Positions 16,473 to 24,616 of a stretch of 35,057 bases of DNA are shown here, in pieces. The notes under the pieces are model-generated. The model saw only the letters and a list, made by a program, of their open reading frames with translations, was not told the origin of the DNA and did not search any database. The stretch spans positions 2,569 to 37,625 of the forward strand of contig QHUA01000106.1 in assembly GCA_003221805.1 (NCBI GenBank), in the 5' to 3' direction. Each line of letters begins with the position of its first letter. Positions within the stretch are counted from its first letter, which is position 1. This stretch comes from Gemmatimonadota bacterium (GTDB lineage Bacteria; Gemmatimonadota; Gemmatimonadetes; Gemmatimonadales; Gemmatimonadaceae). Made by a program: the position numbers and the translations under genes.

Positions 16473-17750
16473 GTGATCCGCTTCAGAGCGTTCGGATCTG
16501 CCGATTTGCGCGACGACAACGGAAACGAGCTCCGGGCTCTTCTCTCGCGGCCCGGCCAGTTGGGGCTACTCGCCTATCTCGTCGCTGCGCGCCCCCGCGG
16601 TTTTCACCGTCGCGACACCCTCATCGGAATGTTCTGGGCCGAAACCGGCCAGGAGCAGGCGCGCAATGCGCTGCGTCAGGCGGTGCATCGCCTGCGGCAT
16701 GAGGTGGGCACCGATGTGATCGAGAGCCGCGGCGCCGAGGAATTATCCGTCAACTCAAAAGTGCTGTGGAGCGATGTCGCAGCCTTCGATGACGCTCTCG
16801 CGGCGGGCAAAATCGCCGATGCGCTCAGTCACTATCGCGGTAACTTGCTTCCCGGATTCTTCCTGTCAGACGCGCCGGGATTCGAGCAATGGCTGGAAAC
16901 CGAGCGTGGACGGTTGCGCGAGCGCGCTGCGTCGGCAGCCTGGGACCTGTCACGCGCCGAATCCGCGAGCGGACAGCTGTCGATGGCGAGTCATTGGGCG
17001 CGATGGGCCTACGCGCTCAACCCCGATGACGAAGCCGACCTCCGAAAACTGATCGATGTTCTGGTGCGGGCCGGCGATCACTCGAGCGCCGTGCGCGCGT
17101 ATGAGGAATTTGCGGAGCGAGTTTCGCGCGAGTACGAGATCGAGCCTTCCAGCGCGACACGTAAGCTTGTCGAGCCGCTGCGGGCCGCTCCTGGCGGCTC
17201 GACACGTCCGCAAACCCTCGTTCGCCAAACGGCCACCCCGTTCGCGCCATACACTCCCTACACTGCCGCGCCGCCACCGAACGACGTTGAGAGCGTCGAG
17301 CCGGCCGCCGCTGTTTTGGCGTCTGGAAAGCGCAATTGGCGACGCCTCGCGATTACCGGGACGGCGGCCGTATCGATTCTGACTGTGCTGGCGCTCGTAG
17401 GCTGGCGATACGTGCACAACGCTGCCGACCGTGTTCCCCTTTTCCATTCGCGGCAGCGAGGAACTGTCGTACCTGCGCGAAGGAATGGTCGATCTTCTGT
17501 CAGCCAAGCTCGATGGTGCGGCTGGACTCCGCAGCATCGATCCGCGCACGGTGATCTCATCGGCGCACACGAGCGACTCGTCGCTGAGCGCACAGCCATC
17601 TGTGGTCGCCGATATTTCCCGCCGGCTCGGTGCCGGAGCGTTCGTCATCGGCGATGTGGTGGAGCTGGCCGGACGCGTCAACGTCAGTGGCGTTCTCTAC
17701 GACGTTCACCGCTCCTCTCGGCCAGTCGCCAAGATCAGTGTCGAGGGTGA
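16473..17750 (+). CDS. SARP/BTAD transcriptional regulator, N-terminal part (frameshifted gene)
   Basis: The start is GTG at 16473, with GGAGG at 16464-16468. Residues 1-95 are an OmpR/SARP-type winged-helix DNA-binding domain (FHRRDTLIGMFWAE, then ARNALRQAVHRLRHEVG). Residues 100-240 form a BTAD helical-repeat domain (ALSHYRGNLLPGFFLSDAPG, then DLRKLIDVLVRAGDHSSAVR). A TM helix follows at about 290-312. The homologous frame is lost at the CCCCTTTT run at 17436-17443. Beyond that point this frame is basic, Arg- and Ser-rich sequence without family character, up to the stop at 17750. The intact gene would run on to 19374. The frame is restored by skipping one base (+1). Confidence 0.8.
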   Translation: MIRFRAFGSADLRDDNGNELRALLSRPGQLGLLAYLVAARPRGFHRRDTLIGMFWAETGQEQARNALRQAVHRLRHEVGTDVIESRGAEELSVNSKVLWSDVAAFDDALAAGKIADALSHYRGNLLPGFFLSDAPGFEQWLETERGRLRERAASAAWDLSRAESASGQLSMASHWARWAYALNPDDEADLRKLIDVLVRAGDHSSAVRAYEEFAERVSREYEIEPSSATRKLVEPLRAAPGGSTRPQTLVRQTATPFAPYTPYTAAPPPNDVESVEPAAAVLASGKRNWRRLAITGTAAVSILTVLALVGWRYVHNAADRVPLFHSRQRGTVVPARRNGRSSVSQARWCGWTPQHRSAHGDLIGAHERLVAERTAICGRRYFPPARCRSVRHRRCGGAGRTRQRQWRSLRRSPLLSASRQDQCRG

Positions 17751-19374
17751 TGGCGCAAATCTGCCGCAGCTCGTCGATCAACTCGCCGGTCAATTGCTGG
17801 CAGCGCGAGCGAGGGCCAGAGATCCGGCAATCGCTCAACTCGCTGCGCTGACGACGCATTCGCTTCCCGCCCTGACGGCCTTTCTCCAGGGGGAAAGTGA
17901 TTTCCGAGTGGGTCACGCGGAGGCGGCGCGCGATGCATTCCGCACGGCGATTCGCGACGACAGCACGTTCGCGTTGGCCTACATTCGACTGGCGACCACA
18001 CAGGGCTGGTCGTCCGCGAGTCGGATCAATCCGCTGGAGCTGCTGGCCACGGCCCGCCTTTACAGCAGTCGCCTCTCGCCACTCGCCCGCCAATTGTTGG
18101 AGGGGTACGACGCGTACTACCACAGCGACGGTGCGTCGGCGGTCGAAATTTTTTCTAACCTCACGCGCACGTACCCGGACCGAGTCGAAGCGTGGTTCAT
18201 GCTCGGCGAGGCGCAGAGCCACCTGGCACTTTTCACCGGGCACTCGCCAGCCGACGCCCGGACGGCATTCGAGCGGACGCTCGCGCTCGACCATGACAAC
18301 CCCCACGCCTTGGTCCATCTCGCGCGTCTCGCGGCGAGCGAACAGCGATATGGCGACCTCACAGCGCTGGTCGGGCGATATCTCGCCACACAACCTGATG
18401 GTGACCGCGTGATGGAGCTGCGCGCCCTGCGCGCCTTCTCACTGCGGGATTCGGTGGAGACAGCGGCATTGCTGAGCGAGTCGAAGCGCGCCGGAACACT
18501 CGACTTGTATGCACTGTATCTCGCAGCGACCTCGTACACCGAGAACATGCTGGCAGCGAACTCCATTTTGGTTCCGTTGATGGATCGCGCGCCAAGGATC
18601 GAGCATGAGTTCGCGGCAGTGTTGAGCCTGGTGCCGGTGCCCGGGCTCATGCAGGGTCGACTCGTGCGCGGCGGCCCCGGCGTGGGTATGGATGCACTGA
18701 ATGCCGGCTGGCCGGCAGTGCTTCGCTCGATGCTGGTCATTGATGCGCCAGGTGCATTCCCCGCTGCAAATCTCCGAGCGCTCCGCGACACAGTCACTGC
18801 GTGGCGACCGGGCGCCAGTGAGGCAGCGAGCTTCTTCCCTAATGAGATGAAAATGTTGCCGCAGATTCGTGCGTACCTGTCGGGTCTTTTGAGCGTACGC
18901 CTGCGCGACATGGCAGCTGTCGATTCTTCCGTCGCCACGCTCCGAGCCATTGCACAACCCGCCAACGATTCGGGCGTTTCGCAAAACTTGCTACACCTTG
19001 TCCTCGCTGAGGAGGCGCGAAGCCGCGGTCACCTGGACGAGGCGATGCACGAGCTCGAGCAGTTTCAGTTTGCTGCGCGCCACTACGTCACATTCAGTTT
19101 CAGGCCTGCCTACGCGCAGGCGAGATTTCTGCGCGCAGAGATCCTCCACGGCCTTGGCCGCGATGACGAAGCGGTGCACTGGTACAGCTCGCTATCGGAG
19201 CAGTACGACGCGATGTACCTGCCGCTCGTGCACTTGCGAATGGGTGAGATCGCCGCGCGCCGCGGCGACAAGGTCGAAGCCGCCAGGCAATATGGTCGCT
19301 TCGCATCGCTGTGGAAGAACTGCGATCCCGAACTGCAGCCGGTCGTCGGGCGCGCGCGCCGTGAGGTGCAGTAA
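17431..19374 (+). CDS. SARP/BTAD regulator, periplasmic TPR part (frameshifted gene)
   Basis: This is the continuation of the preceding gene in the +1 frame; the GTG at 17431 is only the first possible start in that frame and has no ribosome site. The first residues (FPFSIRGSEELSYLREGMVD) match the domain that normally follows the TM helix in these long BTAD regulators, a segment related to adenylate cyclase/TolB-type sensor domains. After it come about 500 residues of helical TPR-like repeats (for example RDAFRTAIRDDSTFALAYIR, then AEILHGLGRDDEAVHWYSSL). In an intact protein this would place a large sensing domain outside the membrane and the DNA-binding domain inside. The stop at 19374 abuts the stop of the convergent gene. 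Confidence 0.75.
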   Translation: MFPFSIRGSEELSYLREGMVDLLSAKLDGAAGLRSIDPRTVISSAHTSDSSLSAQPSVVADISRRLGAGAFVIGDVVELAGRVNVSGVLYDVHRSSRPVAKISVEGDGANLPQLVDQLAGQLLAARARARDPAIAQLAALTTHSLPALTAFLQGESDFRVGHAEAARDAFRTAIRDDSTFALAYIRLATTQGWSSASRINPLELLATARLYSSRLSPLARQLLEGYDAYYHSDGASAVEIFSNLTRTYPDRVEAWFMLGEAQSHLALFTGHSPADARTAFERTLALDHDNPHALVHLARLAASEQRYGDLTALVGRYLATQPDGDRVMELRALRAFSLRDSVETAALLSESKRAGTLDLYALYLAATSYTENMLAANSILVPLMDRAPRIEHEFAAVLSLVPVPGLMQGRLVRGGPGVGMDALNAGWPAVLRSMLVIDAPGAFPAANLRALRDTVTAWRPGASEAASFFPNEMKMLPQIRAYLSGLLSVRLRDMAAVDSSVATLRAIAQPANDSGVSQNLLHLVLAEEARSRGHLDEAMHELEQFQFAARHYVTFSFRPAYAQARFLRAEILHGLGRDDEAVHWYSSLSEQYDAMYLPLVHLRMGEIAARRGDKVEAARQYGRFASLWKNCDPELQPVVGRARREVQ

Positions 19375-19881
19375 CTAGAGTTTCTTCACCCTCGACACCC
19401 TCCAGGTGCCGCTAGTGATGCTACTCCCTGCCCTGGATGGAACCGTCGTGAACGTTCCCTGGATAGTGCTCGCGTCGACGAAGGACCCCTGGAACGTCGT
19501 GTTGACCATGCAGTCGCAATCGGGAGCGCGATAGGGATCGAGCGTTCCGCTCAGATTGCCCCCTTGCTTTCTGATGAAATGAATGGGGATCACCGACCGA
19601 CTCGTCGAAGCCACGTCGCTCACCAGCTCGCGCTCCTCGGGCGTGAGAAGTGAGTCGGCCTTGGGGATCATTACAACGTTGCCCGACGCAAATGACTCGC
19701 CCGCTCGCAAGGAGAAAGCGATCGTACCCTGCCTCCCTGCCTGCGGATTGCTGTAAGTCCCCCGCCACACACCGACGAGGTCGTCGCGCAAGCAATGGAA
19801 GTAGCAAAAGCTGCCATGATTAGCGGGGCGCGTTGCATCGCGTTCTCCGGTTGGGGATTCCTGCCCAGAGATTGGCAGCAA
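19375..19881 (-). CDS. Small orphan protein, start uncertain
   Basis: Up to 168 residues from a TTG at 19879-19881. The recognisable part is the last 130 residues, beginning DDLVGVWRGTYSNPQAGRQG and ending FTTVPSRAGSSITSGTWRVS. It is a predicted beta-rich domain of alternating Gly/Thr strands, reminiscent of small lipocalin-like or exported beta-barrel proteins. No signal peptide is visible in this frame, but a neighbouring frame just upstream of the domain encodes the hydrophobic stretch LLLPLLA. The true N-terminus may therefore be displaced by a frameshift. It lies 33 bases downstream of the glycosyltransferase on the same strand and is convergent with the SARP gene. I do not recognise its family. 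Confidence 0.6.
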   Translation of the reverse strand: MLPISGQESPTGERDATRPANHGSFCYFHCLRDDLVGVWRGTYSNPQAGRQGTIAFSLRAGESFASGNVVMIPKADSLLTPEERELVSDVASTSRSVIPIHFIRKQGGNLSGTLDPYRAPDCDCMVNTTFQGSFVDASTIQGTFTTVPSRAGSSITSGTWRVSRVKKL

Positions 19882-19914
19882 TTCGCGCCGCGATCAAGCT
19901 GTTGTACAGTGCGT

Positions 19915-21291
19915 CTAGCTCGGCGCCGTGACCGGCCGGAAACCCTTGCGCTCCATCGTACCCCATTCCTTCCTGCCGCGCAGGAATCTCCAGAGTCCGC
20001 GCACTCGCCAGTAAACCGTCAGCTGGCGATAGCCCATGTTCTCCAACAACGCCCACCAGAACAGCAGAGCGCGATCGCGGAACGTGTTATAGCGGTGGAA
20101 GCTGAGGTCTTCGAGAATGAGCGTGAACGCGGTCAGCGCAGTGCCCAGTCCATAAGCGGTCAGATAGAAGAGACCGGCGAAGTTCCAATCGACGACACCA
20201 AGGGCGAGTCCGAGCACGAGGCTGACCAGCCCCACCGCTTCTATCACCGGCGCCAGCAGCTCGACAAACGCGTAGTAGGGGTAAACGAAGAGTCCGGTCA
20301 CTCCATAGCGAGGATTGAACAACATCCGCCGATGTCTCCACAGGACATCGGCTAGGCCGCGATGCCAACGATCGCGCTGTCGTCCCAGTACTTTCGTCGT
20401 CTCCGGAACTTCCGTCCAGGCGACCGGATCCGGAACGAAGGCAATCTTCCCCGGGCCGCCGCGCTCGTACGACAATCTCTTGAGTCTCACCACCAGCTCC
20501 ATGTCCTCGCCGACGGTGTCGTGCAGATAACCGCCCGCCTGGAGCACCGCTTCGCGCTGAAAGAGCCCGAAGGCGCCGGAGATGATGATGTTGCCACCAA
20601 GTCTGTTCCAGCCAAGTCTGCCAAAGAGGAACGCGCGCAGATACTCGACGACCTGAATGCCGGCCAGCAGGTGCGACGGTACCGCCGTCTTCTGGACGCG
20701 CCCATGCTTCACCAGCGAGCCGTTGACGACGCGAATCGTCCCTCCGGTCGCAACGACATCGGTGGAGTAAAGAAATGGACGCACCATGCGCTGCAGACCG
20801 TCGGCTTCGATGAGGGTGTCGGCGTCCATCGCGCACACCAGCTCGCCGCGAGCGAAGCTCAGACCAACGTTCAGCGCATCGGCCTTGCCTCCATTCTCCT
20901 TGTCGACGACGACCAGGCCAGGATAAGTCGAAGAGCGATACAACGATCGAACCAGCTTCGTCTGGATGTTTCGCTCGTAGATCGTCTTCACCGGAACGAG
21001 ATCGAACTTCTCGATGAGGACCTGGACGGTCCGATCCTTCGACCCGTCGGTTTCGATTGTCGCCTCCTCGTTGTAAGCCGGGGCCAGAATCGAGATCGTT
21101 GGCGATAGCGTCGAGCTCAATAACAGGTGACGGCTTTCATCAGCGATCAGCAGCATGTGGCGTCGCAGCTCCAGCAGCGAGCTAACGAGCAATACAAGGT
21201 ACCAGCCGTTGACGGCGAGGAAGTACAAGAGCACGGCGAACTGGCCCTTGACCAGGAACTGGGTGACGAACGCCGCGATGATCTCCCTCAT
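19915..21291 (-). CDS. Processive family-2 glycosyltransferase, membrane-bound
   Basis: 458 residues from an ATG that overlaps the HEAT-gene stop (ATGA). The build is like PgaC/IcaA/hyaluronan synthases: an N-terminal TM helix, a cytoplasmic GT-A domain, and three or so TM helices near the C-terminus. Catalytic motifs are present: DAD (VCAMDADTLIEADG), TGGTIRVVNGS, GEDMELVVRLK and QRDRWHRG (QxxRW). Near residue 76 the expected first alpha helix and second beta strand are missing: NEEATI is followed at once by TDGSKDRT, where family members have about 20-25 more residues. The chain is otherwise in frame. It should polymerise a sugar nucleotide into an envelope or exopolysaccharide. It is third in the operon with the response regulator and HEAT protein. 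Confidence 0.87.
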   Translation of the reverse strand: MREIIAAFVTQFLVKGQFAVLLYFLAVNGWYLVLLVSSLLELRRHMLLIADESRHLLLSSTLSPTISILAPAYNEEATIETDGSKDRTVQVLIEKFDLVPVKTIYERNIQTKLVRSLYRSSTYPGLVVVDKENGGKADALNVGLSFARGELVCAMDADTLIEADGLQRMVRPFLYSTDVVATGGTIRVVNGSLVKHGRVQKTAVPSHLLAGIQVVEYLRAFLFGRLGWNRLGGNIIISGAFGLFQREAVLQAGGYLHDTVGEDMELVVRLKRLSYERGGPGKIAFVPDPVAWTEVPETTKVLGRQRDRWHRGLADVLWRHRRMLFNPRYGVTGLFVYPYYAFVELLAPVIEAVGLVSLVLGLALGVVDWNFAGLFYLTAYGLGTALTAFTLILEDLSFHRYNTFRDRALLFWWALLENMGYRQLTVYWRVRGLWRFLRGRKEWGTMERKGFRPVTAPS

Positions 21292-22331
21292 CCTGCGGCC
21301 GCCTCGGGCAGATCTAGCACCTGCTGCGCCATGTCGGCGGCGAACCGATCGTCGCCCTTGAGCGCGCGCCGGAGAAGCAGCGTTCCCGGCGCGCCGATCG
21401 CGCGCAGAGCCAGACCTGCCTCGCGTCTGACGCGCCATCTCGGGTCGCGCAGACGCTCGGCGAGCTGGGACCCGGCCTGCCAGTAGTGCATGCGTCCCAA
21501 CGCGCTGGCGGCCGCGGCTCGCACATGAGAGTCACTGTCGGCAAGCATTTCCACGAGCCGCGCCGCCGCTTCGGCGCCAGCAATCGCTCCAAGGAGTTTC
21601 GCGGCGGCTTCGCGAACCCCGATGTTCTCAGCATGCGACAGCCGGAGCGCAGACGTCAGAAACCTCGGCTCGGCGACGGACTCCGCCACTCGCAGGCCAG
21701 CCCCGGCGGCGCGATCGGAATGTGTCTCGAGAAAAGTCGACAACGGACCAGCGATTACGTTGCCCATCCGCAGCAACGCGTTCTGGACCGCGAACCGTGC
21801 CTGCGTTGCCGGATCAGCGAGCAGCTCGAGCATCGCCGAAATCACTTCGACAGATGGCTGCGCGGCCGCCCACTCTGCTGCCTGTGCGCGCACTGCCGGA
21901 TGCCGATCAGCCAGCAGCTTCAGTACGAGCGGATCGGGTATGTCCAGCCCGGAGAGAATGCGGGCGCCACGCAAGCGGTGCGTCCACCGCCGGTGCTGGC
22001 ACAGGGCGCGGGCGCGATCGACGACTCCAACCTGTTGCGCCACGAACCTCAGTCGCTCCTTGCCTGCACCGCTGAGACTGCGGGAGATCTCGAGGACGGT
22101 GATGTTCTGGACATCGGGAGGGAGATTCTTCAGCACCTCGATGTCCTCGACGTTGACGATGCCACGCATAACGAGACGCGCCAGCGACTCGCGTCCGGTT
22201 TTCGACAACCTGTCCATGCGGCGGGCGGTCAGGTGCAGCCACACGCCGTGGAGGAAGAACAAGCTGACGGCGAGCGCGAGGAGAGCGACCTCGATCAGCA
22301 TGATGATGTTGAGGAGGCGCTCGCTTACCAT
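21288..22331 (-). CDS. Membrane-anchored HEAT-repeat protein
   Basis: 347 residues. One N-terminal TM helix (about 8-32) is followed by a basic cytoplasmic stretch and then at least five HEAT/PBS-lyase-like repeats, for example DPLVLKLLADRHPAVRAQAA, AARLVEMLADSDSHVRAAAA and GSQLAERLRDPRWRVRREAG. Such repeats form a protein-binding solenoid; there is no active site. It overlaps the response regulator by 7 bases upstream and the glycosyltransferase by 4 bases downstream. The three are therefore translationally coupled, and this protein is the natural physical bridge between the regulator and the membrane transferase. That role is inferred from position and fold. Confidence 0.87.
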   Translation of the reverse strand: MVSERLLNIIMLIEVALLALAVSLFFLHGVWLHLTARRMDRLSKTGRESLARLVMRGIVNVEDIEVLKNLPPDVQNITVLEISRSLSGAGKERLRFVAQQVGVVDRARALCQHRRWTHRLRGARILSGLDIPDPLVLKLLADRHPAVRAQAAEWAAAQPSVEVISAMLELLADPATQARFAVQNALLRMGNVIAGPLSTFLETHSDRAAGAGLRVAESVAEPRFLTSALRLSHAENIGVREAAAKLLGAIAGAEAAARLVEMLADSDSHVRAAAASALGRMHYWQAGSQLAERLRDPRWRVRREAGLALRAIGAPGTLLLRRALKGDDRFAADMAQQVLDLPEAAAG

Positions 22332-24409
22332 GTCTGCGCCTGCTTGAGCGCGGTTCGCACCTTGTGCATCAGCACCGGAACGCTGAACGGCTTGGTGATG
22401 TGATCGGTGGCGCCGAGCTCGAGCGCCGCGAGCACGTCGCGCTCGCCGGTGCGCGCCGTGAGCATGACGACGTTGCTCAATCGGCTGACGTCTCCCGACT
22501 TTAACCGACGCAGCACGTCGAGCCCGTTGAGCGCGGGAAGATCGACGTCCAGGAGGATGACGGCCGCCTGGACCTCGGGGTCCGCGCCGGTGAGAGCCGC
22601 CATGGCTGCTTCGCCGTCGGCATAGGTCGCGACGCGCATGCTGCGGCTCTCCATGGCGTGCTTGAGAAGAGCGACGAGCGCGGGATCGTCATCGACGATC
22701 GCGACATCAACGCGCCGAGTCATCGCACCGGTGGCTTTCACGCCGGAAACGCCGACCGGATTCCCGCCGATCGCTCTCGCCTTCTCCAGCGCTTTTAGCG
22801 CTTCCTGGCGCAAGGCTTCGACGGTCTCGCCGTCGGTCTGGTATTGCGCGACTCCACCACTACAGGCGACGTGAACGCGACGTCCATCGTCAGCGAGGAA
22901 ATTCAGCTCGGCGACTTTGGCGCATATCTGACCGAGCTTGATCGCCGCGTGCTCCTTGCCGCTCCCGTACATCCCGATGGTGAAGTCGGGACCGCCCCAC
23001 CATCCGGGCACGTCTTCGGCGCGGAACGATTTCGGGAGGAGGCCGCCGATTCCACGCAGTACGGAATCCGTCATGGCCCGACCGAAGTTCGATGCCAGAC
23101 TGGCAAAGGCATCGATTTGCATTACTGCAATCGAGTACGGATCCGACTTTCGACGCGCCAGTCGGAGAAACCGGTCGATCAGCTCGGTCGCTTTGAGTGC
23201 AGTAGCCAGACCGGTAAGTGGATCAGTCTCGACCGGTGCCTTCCTCGCCTTGACGCCGGTGAGCCGGCTTTCGATGCGCATCATCAACTCGGCGGGCACG
23301 AACGGCTTGCCGACATAATCGTCGGCGCCGGCGGCGAACACTCGCTGGATGCTCGCTTGATCGGTGTGGCCCGTAAGGAAGATCACCGGCAACTCACTCC
23401 AGCGCCGGTCGCTTCGTACGACACGACAGAGCTCGGTGCCGCTGATCCTGGGCATCTCCAGGTCGAGGAGAATCAAATTCGGCTTCGTCTCCTCGAGCAC
23501 GTTCCAAAACCGGAGTGGATCGTTGAGCGCCGTCACGGCCATCCCGCGGCGGGAGAGAAGCGAAGTGAGTCCACGGGAAACCATCGGCTCGTCGTCGACG
23601 ACGAGAACGCGGCGCCCCTCCAGCTGCGTTTCTGCTAAAGGATCCGCGGCGCCGGGCGTGGCAAGGCGAGATTTTTCGGCCGCCGGCGTAGCGGGGCGCG
23701 GGGCAGAAGGGGGTCCGAGGAGACTGTCGCGCAAAGCGAGGAGCTGCTCGGAGATTGACACTCCATCGACAGCCGAAAGCGACTGACTGGCCAGTCGCTC
23801 GGCGAGATCTCTGGCGACGCGTGCACCTTTCTGAAAGCCAAATTTCTCGACGGTCTCGGCGATGCCTTGCGCGTCGCATTCCGCAGCCGCCTTGAGTTCA
23901 GGCGAAAGATTGTTGTCGAGCAGTGCAATCGCCGCGTCATCGAGTTTGTCGATCTTCTGGAAAGTCGGAGGTTTGGCGCGGTCCCACGCCTCGAACACCG
24001 CTGCGGCGATGTGGTCCCCGTGCGAAGCGTTGGGCGCAAGGACTTCGACGCGGCACATCTTCGCCAGCTCGAGCAGCATCTCTTCCTTGTCGACCGGCGT
24101 CAGAAAGAACCGATCGACGTGAACGTCCTTCACGGCCAGGAGCGCGTTCTCGGCCTGCTGCATGGAGATGCAGAAGGCGACTCGCATTTCGTCGCTGGCG
24201 TCTCTGGCGCGACGAGCTACGTAGATGGCGTCTTCAGTGGGAAGCGCATCGCTGAGGATTACGAGGCCGGTTTCAGCGTGCGCCGCGGCACGGCCCATCT
24301 GCTGGGCATTTTCGAACTCGCTGACGGCGACGTCACGCAAGCGAAGTCCGATCTCGCGGACCGTTTCCGCGGGTAGGCCCGCCACCAGAATTTTGACGGG
24401 TGCCGCCAT
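22325..24409 (-). CDS. Multi-domain response regulator: REC, pseudo-HPt, REC, degenerate GGDEF, REC
   Basis: 694 residues. Domain order: a degenerate receiver (about 1-120; the usual KP near its end is TP in FFLTPVDK); an HPt-like helical segment (about 150-215) with Gln where the phosphorylated His is expected (QGIAETVEKFGF); a full receiver (about 266-385: VLVVDDEP, LILLDLEMP, FLTGH, GKPF); a GGDEF-fold domain (about 395-555); and a second full receiver (about 565-690: VAIVDDDP, ILLDVDLP, MLTAR, TKPF). The GGDEF signature reads GGPDF and most metal-site residues are changed (QIDAFASL), so it is unlikely to make c-di-GMP but could bind a nucleotide or partner. It has no TM segments. It is the first gene of the operon with HEAT and GT2. 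Confidence 0.9.
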   Translation of the reverse strand: MAAPVKILVAGLPAETVREIGLRLRDVAVSEFENAQQMGRAAAHAETGLVILSDALPTEDAIYVARRARDASDEMRVAFCISMQQAENALLAVKDVHVDRFFLTPVDKEEMLLELAKMCRVEVLAPNASHGDHIAAAVFEAWDRAKPPTFQKIDKLDDAAIALLDNNLSPELKAAAECDAQGIAETVEKFGFQKGARVARDLAERLASQSLSAVDGVSISEQLLALRDSLLGPPSAPRPATPAAEKSRLATPGAADPLAETQLEGRRVLVVDDEPMVSRGLTSLLSRRGMAVTALNDPLRFWNVLEETKPNLILLDLEMPRISGTELCRVVRSDRRWSELPVIFLTGHTDQASIQRVFAAGADDYVGKPFVPAELMMRIESRLTGVKARKAPVETDPLTGLATALKATELIDRFLRLARRKSDPYSIAVMQIDAFASLASNFGRAMTDSVLRGIGGLLPKSFRAEDVPGWWGGPDFTIGMYGSGKEHAAIKLGQICAKVAELNFLADDGRRVHVACSGGVAQYQTDGETVEALRQEALKALEKARAIGGNPVGVSGVKATGAMTRRVDVAIVDDDPALVALLKHAMESRSMRVATYADGEAAMAALTGADPEVQAAVILLDVDLPALNGLDVLRRLKSGDVSRLSNVVMLTARTGERDVLAALELGATDHITKPFSVPVLMHKVRTALKQAQTW

Positions 24410-24493
24410 GGTCTTACGACAGGTGGATGTACGACTCCGGGCCGAATTGGGCGGCGGCCACGTCGACGAGCGCGCACAATACGCAAGATGTTC

Positions 24494-24575
24494 CTACTAT
24501 TAGAGCGGGGCGGCCACGGGTCATAGAACAGGGAAGAACTAACGGGGTGTCAGGTAACACCGGGTCTACTATTAG
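24494..24575. repeat. Two direct copies of CTACTATTAG upstream of the regulator operon
   Basis: The 10-mer CTACTATTAG occurs at 24494-24503 and 24566-24575, on the minus strand reading CTAATAGTAG. The copies start 72 bases apart in the 207-bp spacer upstream of the response-regulator gene. Between them GGTGT/ACACC (24546-24561) can form a small stem. They are AT-rich islands in a GC-rich spacer and could be a paired regulator site or two promoter elements. Confidence 0.45.
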
Positions 24576-24616
24576 GCGGGCCCGCTGCTCGATATCCGCA
24601 CCTTCAATCCCTTTCG

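Noticed and set aside
17431-19374. Independent TPR protein gene starting at 17431
   Set aside because: No ribosome site or signal peptide precedes it, and its first residues continue exactly the domain order of the upstream SARP gene.
21291-21438. Upstream extension of the glycosyltransferase to give 507 residues
   Set aside because: The added stretch is Arg/Ala-rich and lies inside the HEAT gene; the ATG overlapping the HEAT stop gives a normal start just before the first TM helix.
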